Assembly: GCA_902729315.2 (NCBI GenBank)
Contig: LR746276.1
Span: 4,627,669-4,691,668, forward strand
Source of the DNA: Spirodela intermedia
Lineage: Eukaryota > Streptophyta > Magnoliopsida > Alismatales > Araceae
Direction of reading: 5' to 3'
DNA: 64,000 bases
Positions 47,322-57,900 of the stretch are shown in pieces. The translations under genes and the position numbers were made by a program. Each line of letters opens with the position of its first letter. The stretch's first letter is position 1. Under the pieces are notes generated by a model. That model made no database searches. It saw only the letters and a list, made by a program, of their open reading frames with translations, and was not told the DNA's origin.

Positions 47322-47616
47322 CAGAGACAGAGAGAGAAAGAGAGATTATCGGGCGGGTCACAAAATTCAATAAACGCTCTCTCTACTATCAGTGATTTGC
47401 ATTTGGATAAAAACGTTAAATACTAATACGATTCATGATGTTCCTCTTGTTTCTTGTCACAGATTTCTTTTTTTCTGGTTTAGTTAGATCAAATGTCAGA
47501 GTCCTTTTTATTTTTCTGGAGCAGTTTACTTGATTGAAGATGATTTTTTTCCATGTCTGGTGTGCACTGAAAAATGTCCATGAATTTCGACTAGAGTGAT
47601 TCACACTCTGGAAGTC
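47268..47616 (+). promoter_or_regulatory. Region upstream of the G-alpha pseudogene, with GA microsatellite
   Basis: A 67-bp GA-rich run (47279-47345) is followed by AGAGATTATCGGGCGGGTCAC, then AT-rich leader sequence to the ATG at 47617. It probably represents the old promoter and 5' leader of the G-alpha copy, now preceded by the retrotransposon nest. Confidence 0.5.
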
Positions 47617-49520
47617 ATGGGCTGCCTATGTAGCAAACAAAAGCCTGTCAGGACATCTGATGCTGAAGAAAATGCAAAGGTGAAAGGTTCATCCTTTACT
47701 CATATGATTCTATAGTGCCTTACGAAGCTTGTAGCCAAATAAAATTACAAAATATGTTCAACAAAGACATTCCTGGACTTAAAAGTTTTTGTTATCCTGG
47801 TCATTCACTGTATTTGTACGTTTTAATTTCCAGGCTGCTGAGGTAGAGAAACGCATTGCGCAAGAGGCCAAGGCAGAAGAACACATCCAGAAAGTATTAT
47901 TGCTCGGTAATTCTTGTCAAATAGGAATTTGATAATCCTTTGATGAAAAGCTTACTGGAATGTTAAATAAATGTTTACTCTCTACGATTTTAGTTTCTTT
48001 TCTTCATTGATGTTAAGCTTACTACTTGACTTTCAATTTTTTAATACGAGTAATTAATTATTCTTAATCCTGGAGGACTTATAAAGCTTACTTTATATTT
48101 TATCACCAGTGTAAACTCTTGAGTTCTTTTTTTTCTGGAAGTGCGCCACTATTAAATAGTCTAGCCCTGCGTCAATTGACTTATACCTTACTTAAGAATG
48201 ATCGATGATGACTTTATGGGGTAATTGATTCCGCACACACGCATGACAATTTTCCAGTGTTTGAGATTTTTTTCTATTTTCTGATCTTCCATTACTTCAG
48301 GGGGTGGAGAAAATCAGGAAAGTCAACTATATTTAAGCGGGTTGGTGTAGCTAAATTAATATTACACGGGATCAATCTACAGATAAGACTCCTCTTTCAA
48401 ACTGGATTTGATGAGGCTGAACTTCGGAGCTACATACCAGTTATTCATGCTAATGTATTTCAGACAGTTAAAGCATGCAATTCTGAAAAGGGCGTGTTTT
48501 GTTTTGTTTTTACGTTATCAGTACCGTTGTGTTCGTAGCGTCTGCTATTGGGAACCATTGGGGCGTTATGCAATCTAATGATCCATAGAATGATATTTTC
48601 CTTGAGCATTAATGGATTGTCTTCTGCAGATACTGTATGATGGAGCTAAGGAATTTACACAAAATGAAAATGAAAATAAGATTTGATTATCCCTATGCTT
48701 GTTAATTTGCTCATCATTCCCTTTCATTTAAAATCATAAACAGTTTAGGCTGAAAATTATCATTTTGCTATTGCTCTTTAACCAAACATGGCGTGCCCAT
48801 GAACTAATAATGCACGGCTCACATGACAGACTTGTCCTGAGAGAAAAACTATGGTCGTTCCATATCAGCCGCTCTAAATTCTGGAAAGTTTCCATCTTTT
48901 CCTTTTTTTCCCTGAGTGCTTTATGACCCCTGCACGGAATCTGAAGAACATTCTCCGGGCCAGTCACACAACAGGCCAGAGATTTTAGATCCAAACCAAT
49001 CTGTGGGTCAGTTCTGATGGTGCTCAGTCTGAGCTGGTCTGATGGGACCGATAGTATTTACTTGCATAATTTTTTTCAGCCTCAACTTAGATGAAAGGGG
49101 ACATGTTTGTAATCCCGCGGTATAGACAACATGTCATTGTTTGTATTAGCCTCACAGTCTACTCATAGTATGGCTTCCAAGTTGGTACCCATTAGCTGTG
49201 ATGTTAATGAAAGTTCTTCATTGTATCTGAAATTGGGGGTAGATTGGACTACCCTTGCCTTACAATGGAGCTTGCAAACGAGATAGAATCTCTGTGGAAT
49301 GATACTGCAATTCAGGTTCTCGTTTCATTCTTATTCATTTCCTGCAACGGGGAGCTCACATGAGCGCTTTCCCTGGTTTTGATATAATGGCTCTCTGTCG
49401 CCAGAGAAATGAGCCTTTTCTCGGTTTTGAATGGTCTCACTTGCTTCAAGTTCCAGACTGTGCCCAATATTCATGAAGAATTTGCGCCGAGTCTCTGATG
49501 CGAATTATGTCCCAACCAAG
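47617..49520 (+). pseudogene. GPA1: Heterotrimeric G-protein alpha subunit pseudogene (intron-containing)
   Basis: The intact gene would encode the GTP-binding alpha subunit of plant G-protein signalling at the plasma membrane. Exon-like pieces in order: 47617-47679 (MGCLCSKQKP, with the myristoylation/palmitoylation-type start), 47834-47906 (EVEKRIAQEAKAEEHIQK), 48301-48340 (P-loop region SGKSTIFK), 48383-48472 ([20 protein letters not shown]), 48630-48685 (LYDGAKEF), about 49233-49314 ([13 protein letters not shown]) and about 49454-49520 (PDCAQY, then NLRRVSDANYVPTK). Lesions: two extra bases before SGKST break the P-loop exon, the donor after exon 4 is GC instead of GT, exon 5 is shortened, and one base is lost inside QYFMKN. 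The C-terminal half, with the DVGGQ and NKFD motifs, is absent. Introns remain, so it arose by DNA duplication, not retrocopying. Confidence 0.87.
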
Positions 49521-49917
49521 GTCCAAGATTCAGGGCTGTTGAAATTTCCTTCTGGCTCAGGAATCTGATGCTTTCAATGCATCTTTAGTGTTACGAATGT
49601 CTGACTTTGCATCATACGTGGTGCTCACTATTCCGCGTTATCTTCTTAATATCATCCATCCTACGGTAAGGAGAACCATTTCTTTTTCACAGAAAACTGT
49701 TGTAAATTCATTCCATTTTTGCTGTGGATATTACGGTATTTAGCAGACGAGGTTAGCTTATTTATGCAGATCTCCTCACTTCCGCAGAAATATTTCCATG
49801 GAGGGAAGTGAATCTCGGTGTTCAGTGAGGAAAAGCAAGGGCTAATGTGGAAAGTCGTCTTCTTGATTCAGTAGATTTTTTTTTCTTCTTGTTTGAAACT
49901 TATAATTCGGCGGAGAG

Positions 49918-51873
49918 TCACCAATAATCGCCGCAGGAACAACACCCACTAGAGAAGGCGTGGAAGCGAGCCTTGTCTCTCACTAGGATCTCCCGATGGA
50001 AGACCAGGGAGATGGCCTTCATGGCCGAGTGACAGTCCTCACAAATCCTTAGGTTCTTCACGATCCTCATCGGCCCCCCTGGCTGCAGGCTCATCAGCCC
50101 GAACGCCACTGCCAGCTTCTCACTGTGCCCCGCCACTGCCTCCTCCTTGTCCTCGTCCTCCAAGTCGAAGGTCACGCCGCTTGTGTCAACGGCGTAACCG
50201 CCTTCCGCCCTCACCCTCGCTAGGACCTCCCCCAGCTTGGCCCGGATGGTGATGATGCATGGGTGCCGTCTGTCCGTCGCCAAGAACTCATGGACTGCAC
50301 CGTCAATCTCAATGAGGCTGCAGCCCGGCACTGTCCCCTCCCCCTCCACTGCCGCCATCTTCTTCCTCACGCTGGCAGCCTCATCCCACTGCCGCGCAGA
50401 GGCGTAGAGGTTCGACAGCAGCACCAGACTGCCACCCCGCTCGGCAGGAGGGTAGCAAGCAAGCCGGCTGGCGACGAGCTCCGCTAGGCGCACATCGCCG
50501 TGGATCCTGCAGGCGCTGAGGAGGGACCTCCATATGGCGGCATCGGGCTCGACGGGCATGCTGGCGGCCACCTCCAGTGCCCGCCGGAGCCGCCCGGCGC
50601 GGCCGAGGAGGTCAACCAGGCAGCCATAGTGCTCCACCTTGGGTGATATCCCCCACGAGGAAACCATATTGTCAAAGATAGCGCATCCCTCCTCGACCAG
50701 CCCAGAGTGGCTGCAGGCGTTGAGGACTCCCAGAAGGGCGACGTCGTCGGGCTTCACCCCCTCGTCGAGCATCCGCCGAAAGAGCTCGACGGCGGCGCCG
50801 CCGCAGCCGTGCAGGGCCAGCCCCGAGACCATGCTAGTCCAGACTGGCAAACCTCTCCTGGGCACTGAGTCGAATACCTGACGGGCGCACTCGATATCAC
50901 CGCACCGGCTGTACATCTCAACCAGCGCCGTTGCGATGGCGGAGCTCACCGGAGATCCGCTCCGGCGGATAAACGCGTGGACCCATTTCCCCTGCTCGAG
51001 GGCGCCGGACTGCGCGCAGGCGGAGAGGACGGAGACGAGCACCGCCTCGTTGGGCTCCGCTTCCTCGCCCCGCAGCAAGACGCGGAAGCACCGCAGCGCG
51101 TCGCTGAACCTCGCCGCCTTGACGTAGCCGGAGACCATGGCGGCCCAGGAGACCTCGTTCCGGCGCGGCATTTCCTGGAATACCGCCTCCGCCTTGGAGA
51201 CGTCGGCGGCCCTCAGGTAGCCGGCGAGGAGACTGGTCCAGGTGACCACGTCTCTAAGGGGCATTTCGTCGAACATTCGCTGGGCGTCGTCTGTGTTTCC
51301 GAATGCAGAGTACATGTTGATGAGGGAGTTCCCCACGAAGACGTCGGACAGGACGCCGGCGATCACCGCCAGGCTGTGGAGGGCCTCGCCGGCGGCGGGA
51401 GAGGGACCCCGGGAGGAGGCGGCGATGGCGAAGGTGAAGGAGTACTTGTCGGGGGCGGCGGGGCATTCGCCCGCTAGCAGCCGGCGGAAGAGGAGGATGG
51501 CGGCTTCGGCGGAGGAGGGGGACTTGGAATGGGCCTGGAGGAGGACGTTCCAGGTGACGAGAGGGGCGCCGCCGCCGCCGCCGCCGCAACGGTCGAGGAG
51601 ACGGCGGGCATGGAGAAGGCGGCCATGGGCGGCGTAGGAACGGACGAAGAGGTGGTGGAGGGAGTGGGTGGGGGGACAGCGGCGGGTGATAAGATGAGCG
51701 TGGAGCTGCTGGAGGAAGGCGAAGGAGGAGGTGCATAAGCGGAGGAGGTTGCTGAAGGTGAGGCCAGTGAAGGGGGAGCCTCCCGCTCCCTCTCCCTCCA
51801 CCTCGTGTGGGCCGGGCAAGTGGGGCAGCGAGAAGCTGGGTACTTGACGCTCGACGTGGCAGGGCGAGCACAT
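49918..51873 (-). CDS. PLS-class pentatricopeptide repeat protein with E and DYW domains
   Basis: A single-exon gene of 651 residues. PPR-DYW proteins bind a specific organelle transcript through their repeats and edit a cytidine to uridine with the DYW deaminase domain. PPR motifs run from about residue 100 to 480 (for example DVVTWTSLLAGYLRA and PVWTSMVSGLALHG). The E/E+ region includes PGCSLIEIDGAVHEF. The DYW domain has the HSE zinc/catalytic motif near 583-585, CEDCH near 611-615 and the full C terminus GCCSCGDYW, so it looks catalytically complete. The N terminus probably carries an organelle targeting signal, but which organelle cannot be told. The frame is very GC-rich, unlike flanking DNA. 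The editing target is unknown, and no gene name is offered because this family has hundreds of members. Confidence 0.95.
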   Translation of the reverse strand: MCSPCHVERQVPSFSLPHLPGPHEVEGEGAGGSPFTGLTFSNLLRLCTSSFAFLQQLHAHLITRRCPPTHSLHHLFVRSYAAHGRLLHARRLLDRCGGGGGGAPLVTWNVLLQAHSKSPSSAEAAILLFRRLLAGECPAAPDKYSFTFAIAASSRGPSPAAGEALHSLAVIAGVLSDVFVGNSLINMYSAFGNTDDAQRMFDEMPLRDVVTWTSLLAGYLRAADVSKAEAVFQEMPRRNEVSWAAMVSGYVKAARFSDALRCFRVLLRGEEAEPNEAVLVSVLSACAQSGALEQGKWVHAFIRRSGSPVSSAIATALVEMYSRCGDIECARQVFDSVPRRGLPVWTSMVSGLALHGCGGAAVELFRRMLDEGVKPDDVALLGVLNACSHSGLVEEGCAIFDNMVSSWGISPKVEHYGCLVDLLGRAGRLRRALEVAASMPVEPDAAIWRSLLSACRIHGDVRLAELVASRLACYPPAERGGSLVLLSNLYASARQWDEAASVRKKMAAVEGEGTVPGCSLIEIDGAVHEFLATDRRHPCIITIRAKLGEVLARVRAEGGYAVDTSGVTFDLEDEDKEEAVAGHSEKLAVAFGLMSLQPGGPMRIVKNLRICEDCHSAMKAISLVFHREILVRDKARFHAFSSGCCSCGDYW

Positions 51874-51895
51874 TCGGATTCTCCTACTCCCTGCC

Positions 51896-51897
51896 TC

Positions 51898-51932
<35 letters not shown>

Positions 51933-51950
51933 CATATATATATCTCTCTC
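51896..51950. repeat. CT/TA microsatellite in the PPR 5' flank
   Basis: A CT run passes into TATATACATATATATA and back to CT, 25-75 bp upstream of the PPR start codon. It reads as GA in the sense of the gene and includes TATA-like sequence, so it may overlap the core promoter. Confidence 0.85.
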
Positions 51951-52969
51951 AAGGCTAGGCCCAACCCAACTCAGAGAAAATCCTAATCACCCAAGTAACT
52001 ACGTCTAAAAAAGATTAAATAGTTCCCTGAAGATTCTACTCTCTTTGAAGGGCATCAGATGGAAGATTGTACAGAAAAAAACAGAGACCATCCATCAGGC
52101 AAATATTCGACAGCAACATGAATACTTTTCACAAAGAAAGGAGAGGAATCCAAACTAGAATCTAAGAACATTCCATATTAGGCACATAATTCCATAGAGG
52201 AGGGCCAGGAAGATCACACAATACAGTAGATCATAAAGGAAATTAATGGGGAAGACTCAATCCACATAATAATCGGACTTCTATTTATTATTTCTAATGC
52301 CAGATCATTCTAGTATGCTCCTGCTCACACAATTCAACAGCATAAATGGTGCACATGCAACAGAAGATTTTTATTAAATAAGTGAAGTAAGATCAACCAT
52401 GCAACCATATGAACACATTCAATGTGGATCTAAAATGGGAAATGGTCCAAGAAACAGGATAGAGCTTCCAAGAAACAACAACTGGGTAGATGATGATGCC
52501 GGTTGTATAAAGATGAATCCCAACCTTATGAACTATGAAGATAATATGGTGAATATTTCCAAACCCAACCTTCTCAGATAAAAAGAAAAGACCAAGCAAG
52601 AAATACCAGCTGAGATTGAAACGACGCTTGTTCAAGTGGACATACCATACTATAAGAGGGCATGCTCAAAACCTTGATCATAGTTCTGATTATAGTAATG
52701 ACTACCAAAAACCCAAAACTTGTTTCTAACTAACCTTTGTTTTTTTTTGGCAAAAAGTAGAGACATTCATACATTTTTCTCCAGTGATAGTGTCATTAGC
52801 TAAATCCAATTGTATAGATACCATAGTCAAAAGTCAACGCTCGTAGCTTGAACAACTGCAAGAAGAAAATTTACAGTAGCTCGATGAATGTCTAAAGCTC
52901 CATGCCTGCTTTCCACACCCTGGATTTGCCTTTTTTAGCCAAAGAGCGCATTACCTATTGGCCTGGACT
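51951..52969. other. Intergenic DNA between PPR and LSM12
   Basis: About 1 kb between the PPR promoter and the LSM12 stop codon. It should include the LSM12 3' untranslated region. Short open frames at 52393-52635 (minus) and 52399-52581 (plus) overlap each other and lack any recognised motif. Confidence 0.6.
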
Positions 52970-53002
52970 TCAAGCCCGCAACCTCCTCCTCTCAAGTTCA
53001 AG
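52970..53002 (-). CDS. LSM12: LSM12 exon 4 (11 codons)
   Basis: A 33-base terminal exon, LELERRRLRA and TGA, after acceptor GCATTAG. It is an arginine-rich helix that ends the family domain. Confidence 0.88.
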   Translation of the reverse strand, partial: LELERRRLRA

Positions 53003-56000
53003 CTAATGCAGAAAATGGTAAAAAATTATCATGCGATTTCGAATCCATGATTTTTTTACAAATCGATGAAATGAAATCTCACCACTTTTTTGACCCTGTC
53101 ATTGGCAGCTGGAGTTCCCCCGACAACATTTTCTGGGAGATATGGGCTGCTGACGCGCACTTCATTCATCACAATTATGTCGGTTTTGTCCCAGCGAATT
53201 GGAAGCCTGATAAGATAAGGAAAAAAATGGGATATAAAATATTTACATGGGAAATGAGCAGAGAAAAAAAAATAGCACAAAAAGCAGATGATTATTGATG
53301 AATCAACGAAAATGGTTCATTCATCTGAGCCCAAAAATAATCGATAAGCAGCTGTAATATTATATATAAGTTCGAAGTTTTTGCAAGCCTAATTAGTTAT
53401 CACCGGACACTTCCTGGATGGTAACAATATCATATCTGTTCGAACGGATTTCTTGGCCAGCATAAGATGGGTAATGATGATTACAGAGGAAATTACATGT
53501 TTCCCTTGATTCATGCATACTTGCTTGAATCAGTAGGTCCAAAATCTAAGACCAATTAAAGAAGACAGTGCCATTTCCGTTGGGATGAGTCAAAACTGAT
53601 CCAAGGGGTAGATCAATCAGATATGTGATCGTACTATGAATTATATCATATCATTCATAGTAGACAACAAATAATTCTGGATATTAAGTTGAGACGCTTT
53701 AGCTATCGGATATTCTCCAAATCGCGCAACATTTTTGCTGAAAAAATGATGACAAAATGTGATAGCGGATATTTTCAATATTCCCACGTCAAATTTAGCT
53801 CTCCTCGGTTTTTGAAGGTTCACTTTTCATGAAGAAGGAAATAAAGAATTGAAGATCGCTACCTAGTTGCATGGCCTAAAATGCAGCAAAAATGGATTTA
53901 TAAATGCTGCCTTATCTTATACATCTTTGAAAGACTCCAACAAACAATCTAAGTCACCTTTCAATGCAAAATTGCATCATCTTATAAAGAGTTGGTATAA
54001 GATAGAAATAGCTATACTACCGAGACATACAACCAATAATATGCTTCTGATGAGGGGTAAGAGATAGTGTAGGAGATGAAAAGAACAAAACTAAACCATC
54101 ATAGAGGCAACTAGGAATGATAAGGCAATTTTGTTGTTCTTAATTGAAAGGTATTGGCAAAAAAATCTACCAATGATAATCTTCCAAAAAAATATCCTTT
54201 TAAGATCAAAATAAAATTATTGTAATTTTCCGAAATTGCCAGTACATTTAGATATAGTTTCAAAAAAAGAGACTCAAACACTCAGAGTAGACAAAACCAA
54301 GCCCTAGAAACTGACTCCAAGCTGTCATTTGATTATGAACACTTCACATTCAACAAATCACGGGTATCTTATAAAGTTTCTTCCATGCTGTCCTAACCTC
54401 GTAACTCATTTTTTATTTTTACATTTCCCCCTGGCATGAAGTGTTGAACAGTATGTCCATAGGTATCAACACCACCAATGGAAGAACATTGGTCATTTCC
54501 TTCAAAAATTGTAGACCCCGTGATATATTTCTAGATTGTAGGCATTCCAGTCACTAGATAGTTTCCCCATGATCTCACAACGTGGAGAAGTTCCATCCAT
54601 TCTCCTGGGCCCTGGTGTCTCACTTATGAGGAATCAGCAAAAGATCTGCATTTACTTATTCTGCCTCCTCCAACTTTCCTAGTGTTGCCTGCTCCCCTTC
54701 TCAATCTTCCCCTCTGATAGGAATAAACTGAGGGTACTACCTGTTTTACCTTCGGTCTGTTCTCCCCATTGCTTACTATGTGATGAGTTTTAATCTGGGG
54801 TGAAACCCATCATTAGACAAAAAATGGATGCATCAGAAGGCTAAGTAGCATTAGTTTCCAATAATGCATTGCCCTCAACAGCATTGAACTCAGTACGATC
54901 TTCCCGTTTCAACTTATCTGCGTCTTTTAGGCCGTCACCATCATTCTCCATATTCAATGTACCCATCCTAACTGAGATCAGGGAAGAACTTCTGAGGAAA
55001 CTCATTGCCCTTCACCTTCCATATTCCACTACTTCTTAGTGACGTCCGAAAAAAGCACTAACTTTCCTTACACAAAACATCATTTAGCACCCAATAAGTT
55101 CGCTATTCAGTTTACTTAGCCCAGTATCCTTCCTTTCCTCATCCGAATGTTCCTTCTACTTGCATCTTACGAATTGCAATTGATCTCTATGGGTAGACCT
55201 TCAATTGATTGAACAATGCAATGTTCTAGGCTTTGCCTCACCCACAATGTTTAACTAGATTCTTGAATACTTCAATTTCTAAAAGATGCTATGACGCCCA
55301 CCAAGCTGCATCAGAGAGTTTATTTCCAAGGGCACTATTCGCTCCAAAGTCTTCTATCGTTTTAGTTTGGGTGCCACGGGATTTGATCAGTGTTGTAATA
55401 TTAATGATCACTTAATTTCCTAGGAATTTATGGGAAAAAAATTACTAAAATTACACCAGCTTTCCATAGGATGTCAGAGAGTTGTATAGTTTCAACAAGA
55501 TCCACCATATCCGACATTTCAATTCCAGTCTCTTCCCCGAACACCCCAAACCCGACCATGACTGGGTGTATCATGCTCAGCTTCTCCATTACAAAACCCA
55601 CTCTGCTGGCCAGATAGTCAGAATCGCAAGTACATGGATCCTTTCTTCTTTTACAACTTTGATCCTCCCAATTCTAGATTTTTTTATCCCTCACCTTTAT
55701 TGCAATGAAGTCCGGGTGTCCTAAGAGTCAAGAAAGGGGAATTTGATTCATAAGATTTCTCTGAGTAGTAATGAGAATCCTTCAGCAGTCTAGGAGCCCA
55801 ACGCCATCCAGCTCCTATATTCCCTTAATCCATACAACAGTTCGAGAAAAAAATATTTGTGACCCCTTTCATTCTTCCTCTTTATTTTAGATGCAGATGT
55901 TCTGAGCAGATTACAGAGGAAAGCTCAAGTTGATACCTAGTTGGATAAGGTCTGGTTGAATGGGGGAGGCATGAATTTGTTCCTTCAGTTTGCAGATGAC

Positions 56001-57385
56001 TACAGATAGACATTTCAAAGTCACCAGAGATGATCTCCACAAGAAAACCATTTTTAATATCCGCCAATATAATGAACATCTCTGAAGACGGAATATGGGA
56101 TATATTTCTACATTGTATTCACCAAACTTATCAATCAGATGTAAAAGTCGAACCAGGGAAAATTCCTATCAGTCATCTGGTCAGACATATTAGTTCTGCA
56201 TGCATAAACATAAATAATTAATCAGACATGGCTGCTTTACTGATCAATATTTCCCCATTTATCTACAGACCTTGCCCCAAGAATATTCAAAAACGACTGT
56301 GACGAGAAATTCATTGTTTTCTTCCATCTGAGAGAACAAAGACATACTTATTAACCACCCAAAACTGAAGGATTCAAAAACATTGAATGAACTAATCTAA
56401 TGCTTGAGCCTTTTCACCGGAATGCAAATCCTCAAGAACTACACTCCAATAGAGCGAAAAGCCGGCTCTTTTATAATGACCCAGTTAATCCGATATGCGA
56501 AACTGAGATTATAACAGCTCTCCGAAGGACATGGAATTCGTTTTCATCATTCGATCGTCAACCACACTGTAAAGCCCACTCCAATAATGTTGACTTCCTG
56601 GTAATTTTCTACTAAACAGTCGCCAGCCTAATAAACAGGTAATACCGTGTCACAAAAATAAAAAACCTTGAAATATTGCAATTGCCATGACAAGGAAATA
56701 AAACTGAAGGAATGCTCCGTGATTCCACGACAGGGGAAAACATCTGCCAAAGAGCAGTCGCTAACCGGTTTTCTTCAGTTGAAGCAGAAGTGGAAGGAGA
56801 CTGTAAAAAAAATGTCAAGAAGACATTTACTTACGTCTTACACAATGCGTCGAAGATATTCTGAGCCTCCGCAGTGACCCCTACTCCAATTCTCTCGGCC
56901 TCAATCTCTGCCTGACTGAAAAGCGGACTTACCAATTCAAATAGTAATAAAGGTATCAAAATAAATTATGAAAATTAAATAAGATAACAACGCACGGCTT
57001 GCTCGGCAAAGGTGATAATCACACCTTCATGTAGGGTAATAAAGGAAGGAAGAAAGATAACGAACTCTTCAAGGGGGAAACGCGCGCACCGTATGGTCGC
57101 ATCCTCCCGAGCTTGGACGGCGGCGAGATCCAGGTAGCACTTGGTGAGATCGAGAGGATCCTCGGCCCGGCCGATGAGGGAAAACTCCTTGATGTAGTTG
57201 GCCTTGAGGAGGCGGACGTTGTGGGTAGGGCCGGCCTTGGAGGCACCCTCCTGGATGACGAGGATGTTGGAGGGGCGATCGAAGGTGACCACCTGCCCCT
57301 CAAACTCCTCCCCCAGCGTCGTCTTAATGGCGAGGATGCAACCCACAGCCAAGTCATCCCCACTGCTGTTGCCTCCCTCGTCCAT
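52970..57385 (-). CDS. LSM12: LSM12-like protein (Lsm fold plus anticodon-binding domain), 4 exons
   Basis: Exons in transcript order: 57090-57385, 56835-56915, 53083-53206 and 52970-53002. They join in phase to 534 bases, or 177 residues plus TGA, typical for the family. The N-terminal Lsm-like fold covers about residues 10-70 (VGCILAIKTTLGEEFEGQVV, TFDRPSNILVIQEG). The C-terminal LSM12 anticodon-binding domain covers about 80-175 (RQAEIEAERIGVGVTAEAQ, then WDKTDIIVMNEVRVSSPY and the tail LELERRRLRA). LSM12 proteins act in RNA metabolism and bind other partners; the plant role is poorly defined. The ATG at 57385 is the first that begins the conserved region. A longer in-frame start at 57754 would add an unconserved low-complexity leader and is not preferred. 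Intron 2 is 3.6 kb. Confidence 0.94.
53083..53206 (-). CDS. LSM12: LSM12 exon 3
   Basis: LPIRWDKTDIIVMNEVRVSS and PYLPENVVGGTPAANDRVKK: the most conserved part of the LSM12 family. Acceptor ATCAG, donor GTG|GTGAGA. Confidence 0.95.
53207..56834 (-). other. LSM12 intron 2, 3.6 kb
   Basis: A long intron with no exon-like family sequence and no transposon ends. The 55230-55730 part has several short plus- and minus-strand frames that may be remnants of a retroelement, but no diagnostic motif was found. The frames at 53867-54067 and 56400-56615 appear to be chance. Confidence 0.6.
56835..56915 (-). CDS. LSM12: LSM12 exon 2
   Basis: QAEIEAERIGVGVTAEAQNI followed by FDALCKT, the first helix of the anticodon-binding domain. 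The acceptor TTTTCAG at 56916 is chosen over a second CAG four bases downstream because only the first keeps the frame. Donor GTAAGT. Confidence 0.92.
57090..57385 (-). CDS. LSM12: LSM12 exon 1
   Basis: Residues 1-98 plus two bases: the whole Lsm-like fold and the link to the second domain. Donor ACG|GTGCGC, phase 2. Confidence 0.93.
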
Positions 57386-57900
57386 CCTTTCTGCAGCCCG
57401 CCGCCGCTCCGCTACCTCCGCCGCCGCTGCGGCCGCCGCGCAACCAGCAGCGCCGCCAGATCGCTCCCAACTCCGGCGAGAACGAGCGGGCTCAGGTCGA
57501 ATGTGGGGACGAAGGCCCAAAACCAGATCCCCCTCCCCCCACCACGAAATCCGGGCTATCCCTGCGTTTGCCAGGGCTTCCACGAACCGATTCCCTGGCC
57601 GTTCCAAATGGGCCTGACCCGGCGAGACACAAAATCCGGACCAAGACAGCGTTTGAATGAGCTGTCCATAAATCGATCGATTCCTGGCAAGGCCGAAACC
57701 CGGTTTCGATCGGGAAAAGCCCGGCATAAGAGAATCGATTTGTAGGTAGCGCATGCAAACGACGTCCTTATCCCGATTGTGTCTCGCCGGGCCAGCCCAT
57801 TTAGAAAGCCCGGTATACGCACGAATCGATTCTTCCGCGTAAACCCTAACTCTCTCTCTCTCTCTCTCCCTCCCTCCCTCCCTCCTCTACCTCTCTCAGC
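57386..57900 (-). promoter_or_regulatory. LSM12 promoter and 5' leader
   Basis: GC-rich DNA upstream of the start codon, with a telo-box AAACCCTAA on the plus strand at 57842-57850 directly beside a CT microsatellite (57851-57895). Telo-boxes are common in promoters of plant genes for translation and RNA processing; the link here is inferred. Confidence 0.55.

Noticed and set aside
47617-49520. Functional G-alpha gene
   Set aside because: P-loop frameshift, altered donor, shortened exon, a further one-base loss and missing C-terminal GTPase motifs make a working protein implausible.
50977-51637. Long plus-strand open frames antisense to the PPR gene
   Set aside because: They arise from the GC-rich codons of the PPR-DYW gene on the other strand and encode low-complexity glycine, arginine and valine runs with no domain.
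57113-57745. 210- and 139-codon plus-strand frames over LSM12 exon 1
   Set aside because: Antisense shadow of the LSM12 exon and its GC-rich leader; no recognisable protein.
57386-57754. Extended LSM12 start adding 123 residues
   Set aside because: The leader is alanine- and arginine-rich low complexity without family similarity, and the family normally starts close to the ATG at 57385.
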